The notes below the pieces were generated by a model. That model did not search any database. It worked only from the letters and a program-made list of their open reading frames with translations, and was not told the DNA's origin. Shown piece after piece: positions 1 to 5,797 of a stretch of 9,315 nucleotides of DNA (positions are counted from its first letter, which is position 1; every line of letters begins with the position of its first letter). The stretch spans positions 1 through 9,315 of the forward strand of contig JAEYWT010000165.1 of the NCBI GenBank assembly GCA_023428865.1. The letters run 5' to 3'. A program made the position numbers and the translations under genes. The DNA is from Bacteroidota bacterium (GTDB lineage: Bacteria; Bacteroidota; Bacteroidia; Flavobacteriales_F; PHOS-HE28).

Positions 1-1113
1 GGTGAGTTCGAGCCTGTCCGATTCCTGGTTGATCAGCTCGGCGCGTTTCTGCTCCGTGATATCGCTGAACGTGACCATGAAACCATCTTCCAATTTCACG
101 GCATGGTGCATGAACCAACTGTTGAGGCCCGATCCGCTGTAGTGGAACTCCTTCACCGACGGTACACCTTCTTCCACGGTGCGCACATATCCATCGAACA
201 AACCCGTGCTCTTGTTCTCGGGCATTTCCTCCAATAGCCGCTTCCCGACCAGGTCATCGCGACCAACGAGCACATTGGCCATCCGATTCGCGCTGAGCCA
301 TTCGAAGTCCACGATGGTGCCTTTGGCATCACGCACCGAGCGGAAGGACATGATCCCGCTGGGAGAAACATCGAACACCTTTTGCAGCAGCAGTTGTAAT
401 CTGGACCGCTGCGCCACCTCGCGATCCAGATCGGCCACCTTGGCGCGAAGAGCCAGCCGCACCTCTTCATTCCGCCGCAAGGTGCGGGTGAGCCGCCAGA
501 ACAACAATGCCGTGGCCATGATAGCCAGCAAGGAATATATCACCAGCATGAAGGGTGCGTCCACACCTTGTTCACGCTCCTTGTTCAACAGTCTGTCTCG
601 ACGGGCGATTCGGTCCTTCACCAAACCATCATGCACTACCCGTACCGAGTCCATCAGCACCTTGGCCTGGCCCAGATCGTACACGACGGCTGGTGTGGGC
701 ACACTAGGATTGTTCGTATTGAACACCAATGATCGCCAGCTCCATTCCAGCTTGCTATTCAGTTCGCGCAAGCGGGCCAGCCCCAACGAGTCATTCGCAT
801 TCAAACCATGGATACTGAGCCTTGCAGTGTGGTCATAGATGCGACGATTGGCCAGTCTGTACGGCTCAAGGAATGCAGTGTCGTTGGTGAGCATGTAGCC
901 GCGTACACCGGTTTCGGCATCACGCAAGCTTGAGAGCATGCCCTCCAGTTCCAGCAAAGCCATACCGTGTACGCGTACCTCTTGTACGGTGCTGGAGTAC
1001 TTGCGGATGTTCTTATACGTGGCGTACAACAGCACGAGCAGCACCACCACACTGGTGATGTAGAGCGTGGTGGTAAGCCTACGCTCCTCCCGGTCCTTCT
1101 TCAGTTCGTTCAC
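1..1113 (-). CDS. CHASE3-PAS sensor protein, probably a histidine kinase (3' part outside window)
   Basis: A 371-codon open frame runs from a GTG at 1113 to the left edge with no stop. It is read as the sensor of the adjacent response regulators. The visible order is a short basic N-terminus, TM1 (about residues 15-33), an extracytoplasmic CHASE3-type helical domain (about 35-185) with the hallmark LRDAETGVRGYMLT (63-76), TM2 (about 187-207), a charged linker helix (210-245), then a PAS domain (about 246-352) ending in the usual FSDITEQKRAEL junction. CHASE3 domains sense extracellular or membrane signals. The kinase core (H box, ATPase) would lie beyond the edge, so calling it a kinase rests on context. 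GTG is chosen because the upstream in-frame codons overlap the preceding gene and offer no ATG; it starts 26 nt after that gene's stop, so the genes are probably co-transcribed. A GGDEF or other output is possible but less likely beside a sigma-54 regulator. Confidence 0.85.
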   Translation of the reverse strand, partial: MNELKKDREERRLTTTLYITSVVVLLVLLYATYKNIRKYSSTVQEVRVHGMALLELEGMLSSLRDAETGVRGYMLTNDTAFLEPYRLANRRIYDHTARLSIHGLNANDSLGLARLRELNSKLEWSWRSLVFNTNNPSVPTPAVVYDLGQAKVLMDSVRVVHDGLVKDRIARRDRLLNKEREQGVDAPFMLVIYSLLAIMATALLFWRLTRTLRRNEEVRLALRAKVADLDREVAQRSRLQLLLQKVFDVSPSGIMSFRSVRDAKGTIVDFEWLSANRMANVLVGRDDLVGKRLLEEMPENKSTGLFDGYVRTVEEGVPSVKEFHYSGSGLNSWFMHHAVKLEDGFMVTFSDITEQKRAELINQESDRLELT

Positions 1114-1139
1114 GCAGCAGCCAAGGTTGTATCCAACGC

Positions 1140-2558
1140 TCAGACTTCGAGCCCGTACGACTTCAATTTGTTGTAGAGCGTCTTACGGTCGATGTTGAGC
1201 TGCTCGGCCGTGCGCGATTTATTGTACCCGTTGCGCTCCAAGGCCTGTAGAATGGCTTCGCGTTCGGCTTGATGCGCCACGCCGCGTAGACCATCGGAAC
1301 CCGAGCGACCCGTCGCCTCAAGCTCCACCCCAACAGGAGCATCGCTTTCGAGGCGTGTTGGCACATAGCCGCTCAGCACCACGGCGGGCAGGCAATCGGA
1401 TGTGATCTGTGCCCCGGTGCTCAAGAGAACAGCGCGTTTAACCACGTTGCCTAGTTCCCGCAGATTACCAGACCAGTTATGGTCCACGATGTGCTTGAGC
1501 GAAGCCTCATCGAAGCCTTCCACCGAGCGACCCAAACGTTCGTTGGCCAGGGAGACGAAATGCTGTGCGAAGCGTGGGATGTCCTCGCGCCGTTCGCGTA
1601 GAGGCAGCAGGTGTATGGTGAACTCCTGGATGCGGTGCAGCAGGTCCTCGCGGAAGCGGCCCTCGGCCACGGCTTTACGCAAGTCTTCGTTCGTTGCGGC
1701 AAGGATGCGCACATCCACCTCGATGTCCTTGGTACCGCCGATGCGTTTGAACCGCCGCTCCTGCAACACGCGTAATAGCTTGATCTGGTTCTCGTAGGTC
1801 AGGTTCCCTACTTCATCCAGGAACAAGGTGCCACCATCGGCCTGCTCGAAGCTACCCGCACGATCGCTTACCGCACCGGTGAAGGAGCCTTTGGTATGAC
1901 CGAAGAGTTCGCTACCTGCCAGCTCTTTGGGCAGCGCACCACAATCCACGGAAACGAAGGGTGCATTGGCCCGTGTGCTTTCCGCATGGATCCGTTTCGC
2001 CACGAATTCTTTGCCCGTGCCGGTTTCGCCGGTGATCAACACGGACATATCCGTTGGGGCGACCAAGCCGATGTGTTTCACGATCAATTGAGCAGAAGCT
2101 CCTTGACCATCCACGTAACCGGTGTTCTTCGCGGCTTTCGGCTTGGGGGCGACACCTTTCCCGGCCGTCGCCTCTGAGGTGCTATCCGCATCGCCCACGG
2201 CAAGTGCATCCTGCACACGCATCAGGAGTTCATCGGGATAGAGCGGCTTGCCGATGTAGTCGAATGCCCCTTTGCGCATGAGCTCCACAGCCAATCGCAC
2301 TTCCGAATAACCGGTGATGATGATCACTTGGGTACCGGGAGAAGCGGCGCGGATGTGCTCGAGCATTTTCGGCGCATCGGTATCCGGCAACCGATGGTCG
2401 CAGAGGACCAGGTCGAATCGATCCACGGCCATAGCGTCGCGTGCGGCTGCACCACGATTGGCTGTTGAGACCGCGTAACCATTCTTGGAGAGTAGCCGGG
2501 AGAGCAGGAGACAGAGGTCCTGGTCATCGTCGACAACGAGGATCTTTGCTGTGGCCAT
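1140..2558 (-). CDS. NtrC-family sigma-54-dependent response regulator
   Basis: This 472-residue transcription activator remodels RpoN-RNA polymerase at -24/-12 promoters once its receiver is phosphorylated. Domains: receiver 1-120 (acidic pocket D10-D12, phospho-acceptor D54, T82, K104); linker 121-150; AAA+ domain about 150-395 with Walker A GETGTGKE (177-184), sigma-54 contact loop GSFTGA (224-229, the usual form being GAFTGA), Walker B GGTLFLDEV (242-250), FREDLLHRI (302-310) and NWSGNLREL (361-369); C-terminal Fis-type HTH about 428-469. The start MATAKILVVDDD at 2558 is chosen over an upstream in-frame ATG at 2657, because the 33 extra residues would overlap the preceding gene and the receiver begins exactly here. 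It lies 19 nt after the CheY-like gene and 26 nt before the sensor gene. Its likely targets are the palindrome/-24/-12 regions found in this window (inference). Confidence 0.95.
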   Translation of the reverse strand: MATAKILVVDDDQDLCLLLSRLLSKNGYAVSTANRGAAARDAMAVDRFDLVLCDHRLPDTDAPKMLEHIRAASPGTQVIIITGYSEVRLAVELMRKGAFDYIGKPLYPDELLMRVQDALAVGDADSTSEATAGKGVAPKPKAAKNTGYVDGQGASAQLIVKHIGLVAPTDMSVLITGETGTGKEFVAKRIHAESTRANAPFVSVDCGALPKELAGSELFGHTKGSFTGAVSDRAGSFEQADGGTLFLDEVGNLTYENQIKLLRVLQERRFKRIGGTKDIEVDVRILAATNEDLRKAVAEGRFREDLLHRIQEFTIHLLPLRERREDIPRFAQHFVSLANERLGRSVEGFDEASLKHIVDHNWSGNLRELGNVVKRAVLLSTGAQITSDCLPAVVLSGYVPTRLESDAPVGVELEATGRSGSDGLRGVAHQAEREAILQALERNGYNKSRTAEQLNIDRKTLYNKLKSYGLEV

Positions 2559-2577
2559 GGTAGTGGTGTTTGGTGGT

Positions 2578-2952
2578 TCAGGCGTTGAATCCGAGTGCGC
2601 GTATACTGGAAAAGATCGTTTCGCGGTTAAAAGGTTTCGGTATGAAGACATCTGCACCAGCAGCCACCGCTCGGCTGCGTTCAGAGTCCATGGCGCTGAT
2701 GGCGATGCAGCGTGCTTGTGGTCGAATAGCCTTCACTTCCGGGATCAATTCGTACCCCAATCCATCGGGAAGGTTCACATCCACGAACACCGCATCGTAC
2801 TCGGCGTTCGAAAGGGCTGCGCGACCTTCTGCCAGGCTGTGAGCGAAGTAGCACTGTGTTCCATTACGGCGCAACATGGCACACAACAGCTCACAGATCT
2901 CCTGCTCATCATCGATCAAAAGCGCGTACTTCATGACTTTCTCATTTTCCAT
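2578..2952 (-). CDS. CheY-like single-domain response regulator
   Basis: A stand-alone receiver of 124 residues with no output domain. Conserved positions are D14/D15 (acidic pocket), D58 in VFVDVNLPDG (phospho-acceptor), S86 in the switch position, and K106 in the IPKPF motif. It is the first gene of the signalling operon, followed after 19 nt by the sigma-54 activator and then the CHASE3 sensor. Such receivers act as phosphorelay intermediates, phosphate sinks, or protein-interaction switches; which applies here cannot be read from sequence. The first ATG at 2952 is used, but ATG at 2934 (residue 7, MKYALLIDDE) is equally plausible for a receiver. A 6-bp inverted repeat lies directly upstream of the 2952 start. 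Confidence 0.9.
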   Translation of the reverse strand: MENEKVMKYALLIDDEQEICELLCAMLRRNGTQCYFAHSLAEGRAALSNAEYDAVFVDVNLPDGLGYELIPEVKAIRPQARCIAISAMDSERSRAVAAGADVFIPKPFNRETIFSSIRALGFNA

Positions 2953-2975
2953 GGCCGTCCATGTTAAGAACGGCC
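2953..2975 (-). repeat. Inverted repeat abutting the CheY-like start codon
   Basis: GGCCGT (2953-2958) and ACGGCC (2970-2975) are perfect 6-bp arms around an 11-nt loop, ending one base before ATG 2952. It could fold in the leader and affect translation, or be an operator. Short enough to be chance. Confidence 0.35.
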
Positions 2976-3031
2976 TAAGTTATCGGCCTGTGGTCCAGGC
3001 GTTCAAAGGGCGTGTCTTCCTTACCCCGATC

Positions 3032-3048
3032 GACACAAGCTGTGCCAA
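3032..3048 (-). promoter_or_regulatory. Weak sigma-54-like element upstream of the signalling operon
   Basis: On the minus strand TTGGCACAGCTTGTGTC has a perfect TTGGCAC -24 block, but the -12 element reads GTGT, keeping the G and losing the C. If used, transcription would start near 3021 with a leader of about 69 nt that contains the inverted repeat at 2953-2975. The dyad centre would be 88.5 bp upstream. Confidence 0.3.
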
Positions 3049-3101
3049 ATGTGTATGTGCTTGTACTCAAGGAGAGAATAGATGAGCAAGCTATGCCGAT
3101 C

Positions 3102-3117
3102 GTGGAGTACATTCCCC
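3102..3117 (-). promoter_or_regulatory. Dyad, candidate enhancer site upstream of the signalling operon
   Basis: The plus-strand reading GTGGAGTACATTCCCC and its complement GGGGAATGTACTCCAC each match the shared dyad consensus at all but one defined position. It is 13 of 16 identical to the gene-oriented site of the first beta-barrel operon. It lies between the small coiled-coil gene and the CheY-like gene, about 150 bp upstream of ATG 2952, as expected for autoregulation. Confidence 0.5.
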
Positions 3118-3139
3118 AAAAGCGGGGCAAGAATCCCCG
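3118..3139 (-). terminator. Possible weak terminator after the small coiled-coil gene
   Basis: On the minus strand CGGGG-ATTCTTG-CCCCG (3139-3123), 23 nt after the stop, is followed by CTTTT and then GGGG. The 5-bp stem and short T run make it weak. Its arm can alternatively pair with CCCC at 3114-3117, within the candidate enhancer dyad. Confidence 0.35.
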
Positions 3140-3162
3140 ATCCCCCGGACCGCAGGTGAGCT

Positions 3163-3504
3163 TCAGAGCAGAATGATGAGCAGCAGTAGGATGATGATGA
3201 TGGCGCCAGTACTGAGGTAGATCACCGTACCACCGGCGTTGTACTGTGCCATTTCCGCCTTCAGGCCCCGGTACTCCTGTCGCAGCGCTCGCCGTTCATC
3301 GGAACTCAGCTCGGAGCGGTCCTTAGCTAACACGGTCTCGAGGCGTGTCTGTAGGTCGAGTACGGCTGCCTGGTCCGAAGCGCTCATGGTCCGTAAGCGT
3401 TCTTGATCCACGATCACTTGGCGTTCGCCGATCGGGGCAGCGGAGAGCATGCCACAACTGGCCGAGAAGGCCAACACAAGGAAGGTTCTACGCAGGGATG
3501 TCAT
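3163..3504 (-). CDS. Small secreted/membrane-anchored coiled-coil protein with C-terminal TM
   Basis: A 113-residue protein of no recognised family. It has a signal-peptide-like N-terminus (basic MTSLRRT, hydrophobic to about 18, possible cleavage near SAA-PIG at 23), a charged helical middle (about 30-88, rich in Glu/Arg/Gln, likely coiled coil) and a strongly hydrophobic C-terminal helix (about 94-113, ending in runs of Ile and Leu with nothing after it). A C17 is present in SASC, but the context is a poor lipobox. The topology suggests a periplasmic helical segment tethered by a C-terminal membrane anchor. It begins 12 nt after the stop of the beta-barrel gene and is almost certainly co-transcribed with it. 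Leader A/C-rich without Shine-Dalgarno. Function unknown. Confidence 0.8.
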   Translation of the reverse strand: MTSLRRTFLVLAFSASCGMLSAAPIGERQVIVDQERLRTMSASDQAAVLDLQTRLETVLAKDRSELSSDERRALRQEYRGLKAEMAQYNAGGTVIYLSTGAIIIILLLLIILL

Positions 3505-3516
3505 GGTAAGGTGGTT

Positions 3517-4131
3517 CTAGTGTGCAAGACGCAAGCGGATACCGGCGCTCAGGTTCGCTTGGTTAACACGTGGGTTGGTCGTGAATCGTTGTCCTTCGAA
3601 TACATTGCTCATGGCCACATGGTATCCCCCTTCCACGAAGAGGAAGCCGAGTTCAAGGCCGGCACCAGCACCGATGTACCATTGCGTTGCCGTAGTCTCC
3701 ACATCGAGCCGGTCGTTGTTCAGGTCTGCGTTCAGGTTGAACAGGGCTGTTGGGCCACCGAGCACATAGAGGTTCACACCGGGCTCATCATCGGCGTCAA
3801 GCAATCGTCGGCCTACCATCAGCGGCACCCGCAAGGATCGATCGGTGTAGCGGAATTCCACATCAGTGCCCATGGGCTGTCCTTGTGCATCGAGACCAGC
3901 CAAGGTGTAGTTGAGATTCCGCACCTGTATGTGTGCACCTGGACGTATGAACCAGAGGCTACCCAGCATGAGGTCCACACCGGCATGGTAGCCCGCACGG
4001 CCCACCCATTGTTCCTGGCCTGCTTCGCGTACATCGTTTCCGTTGTAACCAGCGCCGATACGTATTTCTTGAGCATTCGCCAGTGTGCAGCAGGCGAGCA
4101 ACAGGACGGCGGGGAGAGTTCGCACGAACAT
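3517..4131 (-). CDS. PorT-like outer-membrane beta-barrel protein (first copy)
   Basis: A 204-residue exported protein. It has a Sec signal peptide (MFVRTLPAVLLLACCTLANA, cleavage before QEIRIG) followed by alternating hydrophobic/aromatic strands with Gly-rich turns (GAGYNGND, GRAGYHAGVDL, YIGAGAGLELGFLFVEGGYH), ending in LSAGIRLRL. That pattern fits the 8-strand 'outer membrane protein beta-barrel' family common in Bacteroidota. The exact role is unknown; small barrels of this kind are mostly structural or stress-linked. The start at 4131 is chosen because an upstream in-frame ATG (4194) would add 21 polar residues before the signal peptide and would swallow a well-matched -24/-12 promoter at 4160-4176. 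First gene of a two-gene operon with the small coiled-coil protein. Confidence 0.85.
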   Translation of the reverse strand: MFVRTLPAVLLLACCTLANAQEIRIGAGYNGNDVREAGQEQWVGRAGYHAGVDLMLGSLWFIRPGAHIQVRNLNYTLAGLDAQGQPMGTDVEFRYTDRSLRVPLMVGRRLLDADDEPGVNLYVLGGPTALFNLNADLNNDRLDVETTATQWYIGAGAGLELGFLFVEGGYHVAMSNVFEGQRFTTNPRVNQANLSAGIRLRLAH

Positions 4132-4159
4132 GGGAGTTTGGTTTGGTTGGTCGTACTCT

Positions 4160-4176
4160 TGCGAGGGTTGTGCCAA
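4160..4176 (-). promoter_or_regulatory. Candidate sigma-54 promoter of the first beta-barrel operon
   Basis: On the minus strand TTGGCACAACCCTCGCA has a perfect TTGGCAC block, GG-N10-GC spacing, and a T-C-G-C-A in the -12 element (9 of 11 plus the flanking preferences). The -12 C is at 4161, giving a start near 4149 and an 18-nt leader to ATG 4131. This is the best single match in the window. Confidence 0.65.
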
Positions 4177-4239
4177 GTTCCGTGCGCTGCTCATTCATCG
4201 CATTATCAAGGCATCCGCTCGTACATCGGTCTTGATCGT

Positions 4240-4255
4240 GGGGAATGCGTTCCAC
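4240..4255 (-). promoter_or_regulatory. Dyad, candidate enhancer site upstream of the first beta-barrel operon
   Basis: In gene orientation it reads GTGGAACGCATTCCCC, a full match to GNGGAANNNNYTCCCC. The centre is 98.5 bp upstream of the predicted start, 32 bp (about three helical turns) more than at the lipoprotein and PqiA-like genes. It also forms one side of a larger imperfect hairpin (4240-4286) after the preceding gene. Confidence 0.55.
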
Positions 4256-4286
4256 AGCACCTTGTGGAGCTTGGTGTGGAATCCCC
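4240..4286 (-). repeat. Imperfect long hairpin after the ferritin-like gene
   Basis: Arms TGTGGAA (4275-4281) and TTCCACA (4250-4256) pair perfectly, with outer TCCCC (4282-4286) and GGGGA (4240-4244) separated by a small bulge. It begins 3 nt after the stop of the ferritin-like gene, so it may end that transcript. There is no T run, so termination is uncertain. Confidence 0.4.
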
Positions 4287-4288
4287 CA

Positions 4289-4819
4289 TCAGGCCAAGCG
4301 CCTTGATACCCGATCACCCTCTCCCATCAGATCCTGGATAGCGCGGTTGATGGCACGATGGTGTTCAGCCTCCCTGGTCTGCACGTGCAGCATGTCCGCC
4401 TTGTGACCTTGAAGAAGTTCGGTCGTTCCTAGGGAATCGAGCAAGCGGCCCCACTGCAGGATCAAGAATGCTCGTACCGAACGCAGCCGTTCCAAGATGC
4501 CCAGTTCCCGCTGTGCCGACTTCCGGTCCTGCCGATCGGCGTGGTAAACGCCAGCGATCAAGGCTTCCGCTTCGGCGCAAACACAGGCACGCGGTGGCAT
4601 ACCCATGTCTAATGCAAGCTCCACCGTGGTCCGCAACGAACGTTGGTCTTGGGCGGTCTGGTCGGCAAGCAAGCGACCGAGCCGGTTGGGTAGTTCTCGT
4701 GTCGACATGGCACGCAACAGACGCACGAGGTTGGCATAGCTGAAATGCACCTCATCGATCAATGCACGCCGACGCTCCCGCTCCTGACGTTCCTTCTGGG
4801 ATGGGTTCCTCGTATCCAT
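4289..4819 (-). CDS. Divergent DUF892/YciE-like ferritin-fold protein
   Basis: A 176-residue, mostly helical, Arg- and Leu-rich cytoplasmic protein with no signal peptide. Residues about 19-90 follow the DUF892 (YciE/YciF) layout: LIDEVHFSYANLVRLLRAM, then ELPNRLGRLLADQTAQDQ, then a GMPPRACVCAEAEALIAG segment matching the family's C-x-x-M-E-G-L-I-A turn; helices three and four follow (about 105-165). Proteins of this family are stress-induced four-helix bundles with a di-metal site. Here the usual ligand positions look degraded (ADQTAQDQ instead of an H-x-x-E-T type motif, and no V-E-H-Y-E type helix 3), so metal binding is doubtful. The gene stands alone, with a large inverted repeat upstream and a hairpin after the stop. 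Family assignment is from remembered sequence patterns and is moderate. Confidence 0.7.
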   Translation of the reverse strand: MDTRNPSQKERQERERRRALIDEVHFSYANLVRLLRAMSTRELPNRLGRLLADQTAQDQRSLRTTVELALDMGMPPRACVCAEAEALIAGVYHADRQDRKSAQRELGILERLRSVRAFLILQWGRLLDSLGTTELLQGHKADMLHVQTREAEHHRAINRAIQDLMGEGDRVSRRLA

Positions 4820-4832
4820 GATGGTTGAATAC

Positions 4833-4848
4833 AGCCATTGGCGTGCCG
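4833..4848 (-). promoter_or_regulatory. Candidate sigma-54 promoter of the ferritin-like gene
   Basis: On the minus strand CGGCACGCCAATGGCT matches 9 of 11 positions, with GG-N10-GC correct. The predicted start (about 4822) leaves only a 3-nt leader before ATG 4819, which argues against it unless the mRNA is nearly leaderless. Only a half-site of the shared dyad, GTGGAACACAT (4867-4877), is present upstream. Confidence 0.35.
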
Positions 4849-4920
4849 ATCATTGGGTCCATGACCATGTGTTCCACCGTGATCCTGTATGCGCGGACAG
4901 ACGTGTGCGACCCATACGGA

Positions 4921-4959
4921 ACGACCCGGCAACAACAGTAGCAGCCGTTGCCGGGTCGT
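4921..4959 (-). repeat. 13-bp perfect inverted repeat between two genes
   Basis: ACGACCCGGCAAC (4921-4933) and GTTGCCGGGTCGT (4947-4959) are exact complements around a 13-nt loop. It starts 40 nt after the stop of the second beta-barrel gene. The very stable GC-rich stem suggests an mRNA 3' end or a termination/stability hairpin, but no T run follows on either strand. It also lies about 100 bp upstream of the ferritin-like gene. Confidence 0.6.
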
Positions 4960-4998
4960 CGCCCAGAAAATGATCAGAAGGCGTATTCGCAACCTCCT

Positions 4999-5622
4999 CT
5001 ACCGCCCCGGTATACCCAACGCCACATAGGCCTGAAGGCTACGGTTCGTGGCATCGCCCAGCACCGTATTCGCGGCATCGGAGTCTGCCACCTTGGTAAG
5101 CCCGTGGTGATAGCGCAACCCGATCTGCGCAGGCCCTGCGTTGAATCCCACACCACCGGCTACACCGAAGTCCAACGACTGGAAATTGTCCTTATCCAGT
5201 TCCTCCGAGGCAGAGCCGAGATCGCCCGATGTGCTCACCCGGGCGTTCAGCAGATATCCAGCATATCCGCCGAGCTGGAAGTCTACGATCCCCGCAGCCC
5301 GAAAAGAGACCAACACCGGTAGCTCCAGGTAGTTCAGGTTGAAGTCCACGTTCTGATCGAGCAAGCCGAAGAAGCCCGAATACGTGGCGTTGGCGCCTTT
5401 GGCGGAATAGAGCAGTTCCACTTGCAGACCGAGTGGCTCATCGGGCATGGTCCGTAGGAAGATACCGGCGTTGGCACCGAGGCGCGTCTTCTCTTCATCG
5501 GCATTGTCCACAGCGAGACTGGAGATGTTCAGGCCGCCTTTAACGCCAAAAGCGGGCCCTTGAGCATTGGCAACGGCAGCCCCTGCGAAGAGCACCACTG
5601 CAAGGAAAATGTGCTTGGTCAT
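4999..5622 (-). CDS. PorT-like outer-membrane beta-barrel protein (second copy)
   Basis: A 207-residue exported protein. It has a signal peptide MTKHIFLAVVLFAGAAVANA with cleavage before QGPAFG, then the family opening FGVKGGLNISSL, a GLQVELLYSAKGA strand pair, LNYLELPVLVSFR (the conserved Y-L-E-x-P-L/V motif of the PorT/OmpW-like barrels of Bacteroidota), GGYAGYLL, LDFGVAGGVGF, and the closing IGLRYHHGL...NRSLQAYVALGI. The diagnostic Y-L-E-L-P motif makes this the more confident of the two barrels. The start is placed at 5622 rather than the in-frame ATG at 5646 (adds MIAIKRIN), because of the signal-peptide layout and the AATAAAC leader. Role unknown beyond an outer-membrane location. A single gene followed 40 nt later by a 13-bp perfect inverted repeat. 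Confidence 0.9.
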   Translation of the reverse strand: MTKHIFLAVVLFAGAAVANAQGPAFGVKGGLNISSLAVDNADEEKTRLGANAGIFLRTMPDEPLGLQVELLYSAKGANATYSGFFGLLDQNVDFNLNYLELPVLVSFRAAGIVDFQLGGYAGYLLNARVSTSGDLGSASEELDKDNFQSLDFGVAGGVGFNAGPAQIGLRYHHGLTKVADSDAANTVLGDATNRSLQAYVALGIPGR

Positions 5623-5646
5623 GTTTATTCGTTTGATGGCGATCAC

Positions 5647-5661
5647 AGCAAACGCGTGCCG
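5647..5661 (-). promoter_or_regulatory. Sigma-54-like element with one base missing, second beta-barrel gene
   Basis: On the minus strand CGGCACGCGTTTGCT has an excellent GGCACG and a perfect TTGC, but GG and GC are 9 rather than 10 nt apart. It sits 26 nt upstream of ATG 5622, the same place as in the other genes. Strict spacing normally matters for RpoN, so it may be inactive or decayed. Confidence 0.25.
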
Positions 5662-5740
5662 ATCCGTGATGAACAGGCGGATCCATCGGGTTCGGGGTCA
5701 GCGCTTCACACGGTGGGCAGAACACACCCCGTTCATAGGC

Positions 5741-5780
5741 TAGAAAATGGAACAGCCGCCCCTTGCAGAGCGGCTGTTCC
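5741..5780 (-). terminator. Intrinsic terminator of the lipoprotein gene
   Basis: GGAACAGCCG and CGGCTGTTCC (5749-5758/5771-5780) form a perfect 10-bp stem with a 12-nt loop, followed on the minus strand by ATTTTCTA. It begins 18 nt after the stop codon. Confidence 0.8.
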
Positions 5781-5797
5781 AAGCAAGTGTACAGCGA

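Noticed and set aside
179..838. 219-codon open frame on the plus strand
   Set aside because: Antisense to the CHASE3-PAS sensor, whose domains are clear; Ser/Arg-rich shadow.
1358..1373. TTGGCACATAGCCGCT as a -24/-12 promoter
   Set aside because: Inside the activator gene, on the opposite strand, with GG-GC spacing off by one and no gene behind it.
2559..2657. Longer start for the sigma-54 activator (ATG 2657)
   Set aside because: Would overlap the CheY-like gene by 80 nt and adds a non-conserved extension before the receiver.
4132..4194. Longer start for the first beta-barrel (ATG 4194)
   Set aside because: Adds polar residues ahead of a normal signal peptide and overlaps the -24/-12 element.
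3403..4341. 312-codon open frame on the plus strand
   Set aside because: Antisense to the barrel operon, which has signal peptide and strand patterns; the plus-strand translation is low-complexity with no domain pattern.
4867..4877. GTGGAACACAT as a full dyad site upstream of the ferritin-like gene
   Set aside because: Only the left half matches; the right half has GGTCA in place of TCCCC. Kept only as a possible half-site.
5715..5730. GGGCAGAACACACCCC as another copy of the dyad
   Set aside because: Three defined positions disagree and its arms are not complementary.
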